A stretch of DNA of 64,000 bases from Rostratula benghalensis (lineage: Eukaryota; Chordata; Aves; Charadriiformes; Rostratulidae): NCBI GenBank assembly GCA_013399305.1, contig VXAI01000098.1, forward strand, positions 834,409 to 898,408, written 5' to 3'. The notes under the pieces are model-generated. The model searched no databases, had not been told where the DNA came from, and saw only the letters and a program-made list of their open reading frames with translations. The position numbers were made by a program, and so were the translations under genes. This document shows positions 29,402 through 41,367 of the stretch, piece by piece. Position 1 is the first letter of the stretch. Every line of letters begins with the position of its first letter.

Positions 29402-31003
29402 GTAAGAAACATCAGAACGGACTTTTTTGTAGACTCTCCATCTAAGAATTGACCATAGGTGATATTTACATTGTATGTAGAGAATGCTGAGTGCTGTTCA
29501 AGGACAGCAGTGTTACCTTTTTGGAGTGTAGCCTTTAAACAGAAGTTGGTGCCATTTGTGTCTTGGCAGCAGTTAATTTTCTTTTGTTCTCTGCTGCACT
29601 AGCTGTAAGTGTACTGAAATATTCACTGCCATGCAGTGGCTTGTCCCTTTACTTATCCTGATATTAATTCAAATACATTCTTGCCCAAGCCTATGGGCCT
29701 TGGCAGTCTCAGTGAGACAGAGCAGACAGACTGGCAGCTGCTGATGGAAAATTCCCAGTTTCCTGGCAAAGCTGAGATATGACCCTGTGCAGTACAACAG
29801 CTTCTCTTTGCTCTCATTAGATTTCCCACTCAGTCCCTTACATTCCTTTAGAAAGCCATGTGAGGGAAGAATTAGGAGGGAGTGACTTCCCTAAATTACG
29901 AGTTTTAACCTATCTCTCTCAAGCTACGATGCTTTCTCTGTCCTTCCTGTGTTTTTCTACTGGTAAGAAAAAAAATAAACCCCCACCTCTAAACTATTTG
30001 CAGCAAGTGATAAGTGAGTGTTTTCATGGAACCAAGTGTACCGACTTCAGCACAAGGCTGGACAATGAAGGAAGAACACTTTTTGCTGTTCTGTGCCTGC
30101 TTATGGCTCATATTGAAAACCATGACTTTATAATTTACTAATTACTTTATTAAAAAAAAAATGTTTTTTAAATTTCTTGTGCATCTAGGTAATTGATTTA
30201 CTAGAAGAATATAGACATGGTCTCTAACATTTCTAAGAGTCTGTATTTTAGCAATATATTTATAAAGACAATTTTATTTACTTTGGAGGTTCATTTACTA
30301 AAATGGCTTTTTAAAATTTTAAGTACAATGAAATGCTTTCTGAAACAGCAAAGGCATTTTACTGTCTTCCATCACGCACATGTCTCAGGCTTTGTGGACA
30401 TCTGATACCTCTAGGATTTAGCTGAAAGATTTAGAAGTATTATATTTCTTGAGCTCTTTTTGCCAGTAGTCTAAAAAGAAGCCGTAAAATCCTCCCATAA
30501 ATCCCACTGATTCAGTCTGCAATAAAATCAATACATACAAAGCACATTTTTAAAGACAAGTAAGCCCCATGCAATCCAGTGTTTGACGTTGGGCTTTTCC
30601 AAGCTGAAAATTCTGCTGGAGTGGCTTTTGCCCATGTTTTGGTGCTGTTGCTGGAGGAGAGGAATAGGATTGAGTGATGTGTTTGATCTACTGCAGCTGT
30701 TGGTTGATCTCCAGGTCTGTCCTTTAATTTTTGGTAAACTCTGCTGGAATGTTAGATTGGCCCCCTGAGGGTGGTGATGTCCTTTATGAGCACTGTTCCT
30801 CATCAGCAGTGGTGGCTCCTCTACAAACCAGGCATTCTTTTTTTTCTTGGCACCAAGTTAACTTGAACGTATACAGAAATCCTTACAGGGCAATCTTTTT
30901 ATGCTGTCACCTAGCAGGATAAATGGGATGCATCATTCAGTGATGTTTTGCAATAGTTTTGGAATCCTTACCCGAAAGGGTTAACTTCTGTTCCTGTTTT
31001 TAG
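29402..31003 (+). other. KIF1B: Intron, 1.6 kb
   Basis: Contains an A run at about 30151-30160. No exon or mobile element recognised. Confidence 0.75.
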
Positions 31004-31184
31004 GAAATCGTATCATCATGGGTAAAAATCATGTCTTCAGATTCAACCATCCAGAGCAAGCACGAGCAGAAAGAGAGAAAACGCCCTCAGCTGAGACTCC
31101 CTCCGAGCCAGTTGACTGGACTTTTGCTCAGAGGGAGCTGCTGGAGAAGCAAGGCATTGACATGAAGCAGGAGATGGAGAAAAG
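31004..31184 (+). CDS. KIF1B: KIF1B FHA end and coiled coil 2 start (residues 621-681)
   Basis: Acceptor gtttttag, donor gtaaca; 181 bp. Encodes [19 protein letters not shown], the last FHA strands, then a basic and proline-containing linker ([17 protein letters not shown]) and [17 protein letters not shown], the start of coiled coil 2. Nearly identical to human KIF1B. Confidence 0.98.
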
Positions 31185-31584
31185 GTAACAAAATAACTCA
31201 AAATTTCCACCTGAAACAAGTTCTCAGCTGTAGGTTATTTGAGTGGTGTCAGTGCAAAACCCCACTCTTTAAGTTCTACCATGTAGCATCTCTGATATCT
31301 ATTGTGAATGTTGAGAAAGCTTCCTTGTTAATTTACATCACCACTTCAGTACTTTAGCTCCTTTAAAAATCACTGGTTAAACGCCTGCCACTAATCCTAT
31401 AGGCCTTTGGGTGAAAGACTGGACCTTACCGTATAGGAATCTTCACTATAACAGGCAAATAACAGTTCTTTTAAAGTGGAGTGACATTTGTTCTTGTAAC
31501 TAATTCAGTGGGTTGTGTGTAGAGTAACACCAACATGAAAACAATGACCTCTTTGACTACTTCTGTTGTTTTGTTCATCTTCAG

Positions 31585-31657
31585 ATTACAAGAAATGGAG
31601 ATTTTGTATAAGAAAGAGAAGGAGGAAGCTGACCTCTTGCTGGAGCAGCAAAGGCTG
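31585..31657 (+). CDS. KIF1B: KIF1B coiled coil 2 exon (last shared exon, residues 681-705)
   Basis: Acceptor catcttcag, donor gtatgt; 73 bp. Encodes LQEMEILYKKEKEEADLLL then EQQRL. It ends at a codon boundary and is the branch point of the gene: its donor joins either the alpha terminal exon at 35801 or the first beta exon at 44256. Confidence 0.97.
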
Positions 31658-34600
31658 GTATGTGTCCTTACTTCAGATTAACTATACCTTTGGCAAACAG
31701 TAATTCCTGTCCTTGCTTATCTGAAAGTTTAGAAAACCTGCTTGGGTTGTCTGCACAATGCAGTTCTCCCTTTGCTTTCCAATACTTTTGTGCCTACAGT
31801 GAATTATTATCAGTGTGAGTGAGCTCCTTCATATTAATTCAGAAATTCTAATTGACAATGAAGAGACCTTAATGAGTTCTTATTGGGACAGGTTGGATTT
31901 CTTGCAACTTAACCTGAAAAAGGGGCATTTCTATGCTCTGTGTTTTTTGAAGTGCCTTTTCAGTAGTCTAAACAGCTACTTCTTGGGATGTTTGCCTTGA
32001 TTTTTGTCTTGGATCACCAGAACATACTAATTTTGTGTTGCCAAAGAGATTCCTACAACATTGATGCGCTAGGTTTATTTTTTTTTTTGAATGATGTCTG
32101 AAAATGTTGCTGCATTGTGCATGTTTTAACCCTTCTCCCTCCCCCTGCATGGAGTTCCTTGTAAGGGTCTTAATGGTACACATACCTGTGGTGGGGTTAC
32201 GACTAGGGAGCAGTGTGTGAAGGGAATGCTAACTCCAGAACACCGGCAATTCCTCTATTCCACCTGTCTTAAATAGGAAGTCTGATAAATTCAGTCTGAT
32301 GCAGGGAGGCTTCAGTCTTACAACAAATATCTCTGGAAGTGCATTACGAATAGAAATGTCTTCAAGCACCTTGTGAATTTTAAAAACAAAACCAAGCCCA
32401 GGAATGAAATCTGGATTTCCTTAAGAAACCTGAGTCTCCTGAATCTATTTGAGCCAGAACTCAAATGGAGTTGTGTCTGAATTCTATTAGAGGTTTCAAA
32501 TTCACGGTTCATTTGTTTGTAGTATTAGTTTGAGACTGCTGAACGCTGTGGGTTTAAAGCATGCTAGGTTTTAAACTGTAAAGCTCTTTCTCCAAAACCA
32601 GAATGAAGCAAAGTACTGTGGCTTCCACAGGTAGAAGCTACATGATTTTTAAAAATTTATATTATAAACTTAAAGACTTGTGCACCCCTAATTATTTTAT
32701 CACAAGGGACTAATTTCTTGGCTGGAGAGGAGTGGCTGCTGACTTTGATTCACAGCAACACACTTAGTTCAGAAGGAAGTTAAAAGTGACTAATGTCATG
32801 TTTCACCTCTGCAATTTTATAGTTAAAATTTGTATAGCTGGGAGTAGTACAGCAAAAATCAGCTCAGTATGAAAATAAAAATTGTTTGAGTATTGAGTAA
32901 GTTTGGCTATGTGTCAAAGGGGATGCAAGTAATGGAATTCCCTCCCTTAAATTTTATCTGTCAGGCACAAGCCCATTGTATCAATTAAAGATGTGAGAAG
33001 TGGCTGTCAGGGGAGCTACTTCACATAAGGCTGCATTTATAAAAGCCTGGTGAAGGGAATTTATTTCCCCACATACTTAAGATTAAGGGAAAATTCTTTA
33101 GATAGTGGGTTGTTTAATACTGTAATAAAGTTGCTAATTTCTTGAAGCTTGGGGGTTTTTTTGCTGATTGTCAATTAGTGGACAGAGGTGGAAGGCGATC
33201 CTACAGGCATTACCAAAGTAATTCCTGAAGGATGCCTTTCCTAGTTGTAAGTATCACACCACAGGAGATCACGGTCTGTTAAGCAGTGTGTTGCTTATCC
33301 CAACTCCCAAGAGAGTATTTCAGACCACAGCAAAACTGCTTGGTGCATCTCATGGTTTCTGTGACACCGTATGCAGAGTCTGGAATGGACAGGATTAATG
33401 CATTCATACAATAGTAGTTGAATAACGATTGGGAAATCTGGGAATGCATTTCAGGTTGTGTACCTTTAAAAGTGTTTACATTGCTGCAACATCAGGTTCT
33501 CTAACTTCCCTTACTACTATGTAAGACTGGTACCGAAACATAAATCTTCTTGCTCTAAATTGGGGTATAATGTTGGCTATAAAAAGCTGGCTAACTGTTT
33601 TGGTTTTGTACTGAGATTCCAACCAATTGGGGTATTTATTTGTTAGAAGTGCTGTACAAAAAAATTTAAGTAATAGCCCTTAGCCCCCCAAATTTACAAC
33701 TAATGTATTTAATTTGCCTTGATAGTAGTACCAGGGAATAGATATAATTGTTCTCCATTTTACAAATTGACTGTTCAAATGTGTTTAATAGAGCTAAAAT
33801 TATCTTCCTGGTTTTCTTGGTCATAATGCCTTAGCAGTGACCACTTGATATGAGGATGTGGGTACCTACCTCTATTAATTGGTCTGGTGAAGCTGAGCAT
33901 GCACAGGGCAGTGACCATGTAGTGTCTCTTAATCAGCTTTTCCTACGCAAGACGTGCTTTACCCATAGGTAGTAATATGGTAATTTGTAACCTGTAAGAA
34001 TAATCCTGTGAAACTTGTGATTTAATGTTTGAGTAGTTTGTGTTCTGCCTTTCTGGACGTAACTGTGAACGTGTAGATTGTAGTGTCTTCCTCCAGGGCA
34101 CCCTTTGTTTCCACTGCAATGTGCAGTTTCTTAGACGCTGTTTCCTTGGGCCACAAATTTTGTCGGCTGTAAATTCAAAGATTTTATGTTGCGTTTCTAA
34201 ACCAGTGTTTTGCTTATTTTTTGACCTAAATTTGGAGAAGTTGATTCTCTAGTGCTATTCATAAATATTAAAAATACATAAGGTCACAAGAAGCTCAAAT
34301 AATGTGAATCGTAGGCTGTGGAGCTTGCTGACCACAGGGCAGAACAGGATTTCTTTCACTCCCTTTCATCATTCCCAAACCAAATTATAGTGTATTCCCT
34401 GTTCTTCGTGGTTTTCTACCCGAAGTCTTAAGTCTGGGAACCTGTGGTTCTGAGTCAATGACCAGGGTTTCCTTTGGCTGTTTTTATTTCTGATTTCTCA
34501 TGTATTGTAATTCTCTACGTGAAAAATAGGCAAGTTAGATGGAGGTTCATTGGAGACCGACCGCTTGTTTTACTGCAGGTGTTTGGATCACAGTATTACG

Positions 34601-35800
34601 TAGGACTCCTTGTTTGGTAAAGAGATGTCTTCACTTAGTAATCCTTTAAAGAAAAGTAGTCTGACTTTAATTCCTGGTTGCAGTAAGCAATGATGGATAC
34701 CCTTAACTTCTGGTGGCAGAATACCTGAACAAACATTCCTAGCATATGGAAACCTCAAGCACTGCTAATTAAAAATCATTTAGCAAAAGGCGGAAAGATT
34801 GTAATGAAGAAGCAGAACATGCATAACTCTTAGCCAAGTGTGTGGAAGCTCCAGGCTCTAGGGTTTGGGAAGAGGATAAATCAAGGATATCAAATAGACA
34901 ATTCATATTAAAACAAATATTTTTTAAAAAAAGTTATTGCTGCTGCATTCTTCTGAAACTCATACTTCGGACAGACAAGACTGTTAATGCTTTTTTACTT
35001 TAAACTAAGCAACAAGGTGACAAATGGGGAAAGAAAAGACAACAAAGAAACCACAACCTACCTCTGAAACTTTGATTCTGGATATCTTTTAGCTTGTAGC
35101 AAGTCTTGGAGTATGAACCACTGTCTTCACCTGTCATAGTGGCACTTACAGTCCTTTTAACATTGAACCTTTCGGCTGCTTCTGTTTCATTTTTTCTTAT
35201 CGTCTAACACTTCTCTGGCTGCTGTTGTAGTGAAGTGGATTCTAAACTTGAGCATCCCTGCAACCACGTGCAACGTTACTAACCAGTGTTAACCCAACTT
35301 ACTCTGGCTGCTCATGACATCTTCTATGATGGCTGTTGTGCTCACCTACCCGGGGAGGATTTGCTGAAAGAAGCAACAGCAGTCACCAAGGCAAATGTGT
35401 GTGGCGGGGATTTGCATGTCTTTAGCATGTGTGAAGTGCAGTTTACACTTGGTTTTTAATTTTTTTTGTTAATCAGGAGCTTGGTTTTACTTGATCTATT
35501 TAAAGATTTTTGGAAGGAATTGGGAGGGAAGAGTTTAGATTCTCTGCTATTTTGAGATGACAAGACTTTTTAAATATAATGTTAATTAAGTGAAGAGCTC
35601 CGACTTTGACAGTCCATGACTCTTGAGGATACATTTCAATGCCCTAACACTCAGTCTTCAGGGACTTCCTTATCACTTGTTCTATTTTGACTTTTGATTT
35701 AGTTTTCTTTGCCTGCTACTTCTTGTTTAGCTTTTCCATTTTCTTACAATTTTAATTTTGGTTATTTTGGGGCCACTTCTTGATTTTTGTTTTTCCAAAG
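31658..35800 (+). other. KIF1B: Intron before the alpha terminal exon, 4.1 kb
   Basis: AT-rich sequence with scattered short A and T runs. I recognise no exon, RNA gene or repeat family. Competition between this acceptor and the one at 44255 sets the alpha/beta ratio. Confidence 0.75.
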
Positions 35801-37309
35801 GATGCAGACTCTGATAGTGGGGATGATTCGGACAAGAGATCGTGTGAGGAGAGTTGGAGACTGATCACTTCCCTGAGAGAGAAGCTGCCCCCCAGCAAGC
35901 TCCAAACCATTGTAAAAAAGTGTGGCCTCCCCAGCAGTGGGAAGAAACGAGAGCCAATTAAAATGTACCAGATACCCCAACGTCGACGCCTTAGCAAAGA
36001 CTCCAAATGGGTTACCATCTCAGACTTAAAGATTCAGGCTGTGAAAGAGATATGCTATGAGGTAGCGCTCAATGACTTCAGGCACACTAGGCAGGAGATT
36101 GAGGCTCTGGCCATTGTTAAAATGAAAGAGCTTTGTGCCATGTATGGGAAAAAAGATCCCAATGAGCGTGAATCGTGGCGAGCAGTTGCTCGTGATGTCT
36201 GGGATACGGTAGGAGTCGGAGATGAGAAAATTGAAGATGTCATGGCCAACGGTAAAGGAATCACTGACGTGGATGACCTTAAGGTGCATATAGACAAATT
36301 GGAAGACATTTTGCAAGAAGTGAAGAAGCAGAACAACATGAAGGACGAAGAGATAAAAGTTCTTAGAAACAAGATGCTAAAAATGGAGAAGGTTTTGCCT
36401 CTCATAGGTTCTCCAGATAAAGCTCAGTCAACCGTAGCTAACTCTAAGGCTCCAAACTCTGCCGGTGCGGTGGATGTGGATAAGAAGCCCTCGGATGACT
36501 TGAAAAGAAGCGAGAACGATGATCTTGCTAAAGAGGAACGTGTTTCTCAGTTAATGGCAGGTGATCCAGCTTTCAGACGAGGGCGTTTACGCTGGATGAG
36601 GCAAGAACAGATTCGATTTAAAAATCTGCAGCAGCAGGAAATAGCGAAACAGCTTCGTCGACAAAATATGCCTCACAGATTTATTCCACCTGAAAATCGC
36701 AAGCCCCGGTTTCCTTTCAAAAGCAATCCCAAACACAGGAACTCATGGAGTCCAGGCACCCATATCATTATCACAGAGGATGAAGTTATTGAGGTTAGAA
36801 TCCCAAAAGAAGATGATAAGAACAAAGATGAAAACAAAGAGAAAGAAAGTAGAGCTGCTTCTAAAGACCCTCAGCAGCTGTGGAATCTTTATGGCCCCCA
36901 GAGGAGTCAAGATAATATCCAAATTAACAGGCAGCAGTTAAACACCCAGCCTCAGCCAAGCAGTCAGCAGCCGCCGTCGCCTCAGTTGCGCTGGAGAAGC
37001 AATTCTCTCAACAACGGCTCTCAGAAAAGCCTGCGGCGTCAGGCGTCGGGCTCATCTGAATCCTTGCACTCCTTCAGCGGGCAGCAGAACCCCGACCTCC
37101 AAACTTTCCAGCAGAAACGCCACATCCACCAGCACCGACAGCCTTACTGCAACCACGGCAACGGAGGCAGTGCAGAAGGCAATACAGCTAACTCCCACCC
37201 AAAACAGACTGACCGGCCTAACCACTATAACCACTTTGTGACGCCCCCACGGATGAGGCGCCAGTTCTCAGCACCTAACCTCAAAGCGGGCAGAGAAACT
37301 ACAGTATGA
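35801..37309 (+). CDS. KIF1B: KIF1B alpha-specific terminal exon (tail, 502 residues, stop TGA)
   Basis: Acceptor tttttccaaag at 35800; 1,509 bp of open frame to TGA at 37307-37309. An in-frame ATG at 35780 is intronic and not the start. The tail opens with DADSDSGDDSDKRSCEESW and contains REPIKMYQIPQRRRL, then DLKVHIDKLEDILQEVKKQ, which starts a coiled coil running to about 36410. Next are RRGRLRWMRQEQIRFKNLQ, a conserved basic helix, and RKPRFPFKSNPKHRNSWSP. A Gln/Ser/Asn-rich low-complexity region (about 36850-37210) precedes RMRRQFSAPNLKAGRETTV. The final ETTV is a class I PDZ ligand. In mammals the alpha tail links the motor to mitochondria and to PSD-95/SAP97/S-SCAM PDZ scaffolds. The low-complexity region is the least human-like part. 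The whole tail lies in one exon. Confidence 0.98.
   Translation, partial: DADSDSGDDSDKRSCEESWRLITSLREKLPPSKLQTIVKKCGLPSSGKKREPIKMYQIPQRRRLSKDSKWVTISDLKIQAVKEICYEVALNDFRHTRQEIEALAIVKMKELCAMYGKKDPNERESWRAVARDVWDTVGVGDEKIEDVMANGKGITDVDDLKVHIDKLEDILQEVKKQNNMKDEEIKVLRNKMLKMEKVLPLIGSPDKAQSTVANSKAPNSAGAVDVDKKPSDDLKRSENDDLAKEERVSQLMAGDPAFRRGRLRWMRQEQIRFKNLQQQEIAKQLRRQNMPHRFIPPENRKPRFPFKSNPKHRNSWSPGTHIIITEDEVIEVRIPKEDDKNKDENKEKESRAASKDPQQLWNLYGPQRSQDNIQINRQQLNTQPQPSSQQPPSPQLRWRSNSLNNGSQKSLRRQASGSSESLHSFSGQQNPDLQTFQQKRHIHQHRQPYCNHGNGGSAEGNTANSHPKQTDRPNHYNHFVTPPRMRRQFSAPNLKAGRETTV
37295..37306 (+). other. KIF1B: C-terminal PDZ ligand codons (ETTV)
   Basis: GAA ACT ACA GTA directly before the TGA stop encodes the class I consensus S/T-x-V at the C terminus. 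Established for mammalian KIF1B alpha binding to PSD-95-type scaffolds. Confidence 0.92.
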
Positions 37310-40300
37310 TTAGGTGGCCAAGAGTAGGCTGGGGGAGGAGGGAAGCAGGGCCAATTCTGGCTTCGCATTAAGAAACAGCCAGAATTGGCTTTGCGTGAGT
37401 CTTGGGCTTTGTTTGGCCAGGTAGAACTTGAGTCATTTGACAGAAACCCCCAAGGTACTGGCCCTTCAGCCCGTTCCCTTTGCATGTGACTTTTGTTGCA
37501 GTTTTAACGACACTGATTGGAAGAACATTCAGAAAAATTGTAAGAAATTTTTGCGTAGAGTAGAAGATTGGAGGGAGGGTTGTGGAGAGGAGAACTTCCC
37601 TGCTAGCTCATTTACCAGGGTTTTTTTGTGTGTCTTGAAGTATTTTTCTAATGCTGAAAATAATGTCTGGAACTTACAAAGTGCTACCTTCCTCCTGTGT
37701 TTTATGTAGACAATCAAAAGAGGAATTTAGTTTATAGCATTGAATGTTTCTTGTGACCTTTTTCTTAGCAATAAGGAACTGACCATCTGTTGTTAAATTG
37801 ATTTGGCTCTTCAGAACAATATTTTCCACTTGTAACTGAAATTATTACTATCAATAATAATCTATAAACCAAAAGTCGATGGCTGACAAGATATGTGGCT
37901 TTTTTTATAGGAAAATTCAGAAGAGCTATTGGGTCACAACAGTCCTGCTCCTTGAGTAGGAGATGTCTTTTCTCCCTCTGCTTAAGTTTGTAATTATTGA
38001 TATGAAATTGCTGTGACAGTTAAACCTGCCTGAATGGAATTCTATGACAGAATATATATATATATTACTGAAGCAATACGTTGGAAATAAGCTTTTTCTA
38101 ATTCCCATTTTATCTCTAAATATAATCATTTTTAATTATTATACAGAGATTGTGGAAAGGAAGTAGGATTTTTCAACACTCTGGTGCAGGAAGAAGCCTT
38201 AAAAAGCTAATTATTTTTATTTTATATTTTCAGCTTTCTCAGGCATGAGTCTGAGAATAGTTCTTGAAATAGTTATTCTTATGAAGATTCATAGATCACT
38301 ATTTTGAATTGGCTGAATTCTCCTCAACGCAGGAGAATTGAACCGTTTCATCTGAATGTGATACCTCATGATAGTGCCTCTGGTCTTGGATTAAACCCCT
38401 TTTCCAAGACTTGTTTAATAAAGGAGAAGGTGCCTTTTAGGAGAAAATAAGAGTAGTTTTCCTTCTCCCCACACTCAAAATCCAAGTTAAAATTTTTAAT
38501 AGCTATTTTGATCTGAAGAGGTCTGTGCTTGCAGATGATTAGCCGTAAAACAAACTCTTGCAATCCCTACTTCAGATTTTTTCTAACAAAGTACAGAAAA
38601 GCTGTTTATTAAGGAATAGGCTTTATGAGCTTGGGGATCTATCTCAATTGGAGACTTCCAGTTTTAATTCTACACTTTCTTCTTTCTGAATTTCTTAAAG
38701 TTCAAGACAAAATTGTGCCTAGTTCTGAAAATCTGTGGCTTAAGTATAAGCCAATCTGAAGTTTTTCAGGACTTACTTTGCTTTTAAATGTAACTTGAAG
38801 ATGAATTTAGAAACAAAATTGGCTACTGTACCGCATTTGGTAAGGTAGGTCCACTTTGCAGCATATCTGTACAGTTCAATGATTTGTGCTGCTTTGCACA
38901 GATTTTCTTAATTTACTTGAGGTTAGTTATTTTTTGATAAAATATGAGCCCTCCTGGCATCTGTTACTTGTGCGTGTTTCAGCATAGCGGCAGAGGAGTA
39001 GGAAGTGCCTCAAGCTCACTTTTCATCTTGGTTTTGTTTCCTGTACTGTTCCCTACCCACCTTCCCCAACCCCTGCTCCCAGACTGTGCAAGGTTTAGGA
39101 GCTGGTTGCAACACCCATTAAGTGGCAGCCCTGCACCATGTAGATATCAATTAATTATCTGTCAACTCTTCAGTCTCTGCACACGTCTTACTGCTGGGAT
39201 ACTGGCCCTCTGACATAGGAACTACAAAGTCAGTCCTTGAACTCTCTTGAAAGAACGAGCTGGTGCCATCCCTTGGGACGTTTAATTTTTTTTTTTTTTA
39301 TGGCAGGTTTAATTTTGTGTCCAAATATGGCTTTGTATCTTGCATTTGTCTCATGCTTTAGCCTACTTGAACGAAGGAAATAAAGCGTCATGTCCAAAAA
39401 TGTCTGGATTCTTAAAGAAAAGAAGGCTTGTAGATGAGCAATACTTTTCTTTTGAGCTTGAGTCAGAATTACAAAATGAGTTTTGGGCTGCAAATAATAT
39501 TTTGCTGTTGCCTTTTATTTTAGAATATTTTTTTAGTAGTGCATTGCACTTTGAGTTTGTGCATGTGGAGAGTGCATCCTTGGGGAAAATCCTCCCAACT
39601 TTGTAGGAATAAGTGAGCCAGGCAGAGTTAGTCTGCATGGGAAAGGGCATGAGAGAAGACCAGACCAATTTTCTCTGGTGTCCCATTTCTATTGAGGATT
39701 GTGGCTCAAGAGATGTTCAATCACCGTGTGAACTCCCCATGTGATTGAACACGGAGGAATTTTGAAGTCCATGCAACTACATGTACTGACATGAGATTAA
39801 AAACTTCCACTACTTGATATTTTAATGCTAGACACTACAAAGGTTTTGCCAACTTATTTCAGCTTAAAAATCTGAGGAGAAATATCTGTATATGCCTGGG
39901 TGGGGGTGATGATGAGGAACAACAGGTCACCATCGGTCCATCTTTACCCCACTAGAAAAACAACTCTCCTTATTCTGTTCTATTTGTATGATTTGACAAA
40001 AAAGAAAAAGGACAGTCAAGGCCAAAACAGAGTTGTCTGCTCAGAGGAAGCAGCTTTTTTTCCTGGCTACTAGGAGGATATTATAGAAATGAAACTTGAA
40101 AAAAAAACCCTATAAAAATAATAATCCACTTGAAGAATGGAATATTAATTACTGTGCAGTGCCTCATCTGGTAAGGGAAGCGATGTGAGAACTTGTGCAT
40201 CTCCTTGCACTGTTAAGACATACGCACACCCCTCACTCCAAATTCTGTGTTAGAGTGAGTGAGCAGTAATACAGCTGCTTCCAGGGAGACTGTGTGGAAA

Positions 40301-40622
40301 GGTCTTCAGGCTGATGGAAATGTGGCATCCATGACAGCAGTGCGGGTTGAATAGGCTTAATTGCCATTGCTAAGTGCTGACGTGCTGTGTGCTTTGACAG
40401 CCGGCTTGTATCCACCTGTGCCTTAGTGAGGAGTTCTTCAATATCCTCTAGGATTCACTTGGGACACGTGGATCTGGGGGGTGGGGGTAAACGCATGCCA
40501 CCAGCGCTCCTCTGATTGGCTTCAATGTCCTTCCTCACCCAGTCTGAATTTAGGGATCTGTCAAATTAGAGGATGCTATTTTTATCAGTACATTCAGCAT
40601 AGTTCCAATATCTCCCTCACTG

Positions 40623-40678
40623 TTTGTCCTTTATCCTTTACATGTTGACATTTGTTCTTTATCCTTTATATGTTGAAA
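40623..40678 (+). repeat. 28-bp tandem duplication in the alpha 3'UTR
   Basis: Two adjacent 28-bp copies (40623-40650 and 40651-40678) share a CTTTATCCTTTAYATGTTGA core and differ at three positions. Confidence 0.9.
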
Positions 40679-40905
40679 TTTAACTTGGATACTTCCCATT
40701 GAACCACTTCAGGAGCTGCGACATGAGAAATCTATGCTGTTGTACCCATTTGTACTGTAAAGAAAGCAGTGAGCTGCCTTTGAATTAAATGGGATTTTCA
40801 GATCTGTCCATTGTTTAAGAAAAAAACAAGTTTTGGATTGTTTTAAGAGCAAGCATCTGCCTTGTGAAAAGCAGAACTGGTTTGTATTGTAACAAGTGCT
40901 CTTTC

Positions 40906-40911
40906 AATAAA
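40906..40911 (+). promoter_or_regulatory. KIF1B: Probable polyadenylation signal of KIF1B alpha
   Basis: AATAAA in the context TTTCAATAAACTATGAAATA, followed by a TGT/GT-containing stretch (about 40925-40945) that could serve as the downstream element. It is the last hexamer before sequence that looks like ordinary intron. Another AATAAA at 41585-41590 follows the GT repeat. Confidence 0.55.
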
Positions 40912-41323
40912 CTATGAAATACTCTTGTAAGTGTCAGACTTGTCTCAGTGAAATGGAAATGAAACTTGATTACAGGCTTGGCCAGCTTTTCTTTTTTGTC
41001 TTGGGGTTGGTATTGTTTCAGCAGAGTTAAAAGGGTTTCTTTAATTATTCCTCAGTGTGGTTCTTGTAAGTCTGTCCACCTGGATTTTTCTGCTGTTACA
41101 TGAAAAGCAGCCTACACAGATTCATATCCGCTGCTACATAGCTCCTCCTTCTTCATTTATTTTTTTTTAAAGAGCTTTTTATAGCACAAGGGAATTATGA
41201 GCCATACTCAGCTTCAGGGTTGTCCCATGGTAGCATCTTGTCTGCTGTTTATCTAAATTATGGAAGGAAAGACAGAGCTGGCTGTTCTCTAGTTATTTGC
41301 TTACTGAAGACAAAAGAAACTGA

Positions 41324-41326
<3 letters not shown>

Positions 41327-41366
<40 letters not shown>
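41327..41366. repeat. (GT)20 microsatellite
   Basis: Forty bases of perfect GT dinucleotide repeat, about 400 bases beyond the probable alpha poly(A) signal. Confidence 0.98.

Positions 41367-41367
<1 letters not shown>

Larger units (their letters stand above)
37310..40930 (+). other. KIF1B: KIF1B alpha 3'UTR, about 3.6 kb
   Basis: From the alpha stop to just past the AATAAA at 40906-40911. Earlier AATAAA hexamers at 38417-38422 and about 39377-39382 could give shorter forms. It contains a GTGCCTT match (38430-38436) and a GTGCCTTA match (40418-40425) to the miR-124 seed, a TATATATATATA stretch near 38051, a TGTAGATA Pumilio-like motif near 39139, and a 28-bp tandem duplication at 40623-40678. 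The exact end is inferred from hexamer position only. Confidence 0.65.

Noticed and set aside
35780..35800. ATG at 35780 as the start of a 509-residue protein
   Set aside because: The first seven codons are the intron end and acceptor (TTTTTCCAAAG). The protein is the KIF1B alpha tail and joins in phase to exon 31585-31657.
36026..36405. Minus-strand ORFs of 96 and 116 codons under the alpha exon
   Set aside because: Shadows of the real coding frame on the opposite strand.
38417..39382. AATAAA hexamers at 38417 and about 39377 as the main alpha poly(A) site
   Set aside because: Possible minor sites, but downstream GT-rich context is weaker than at 40906. Kept only as alternatives.
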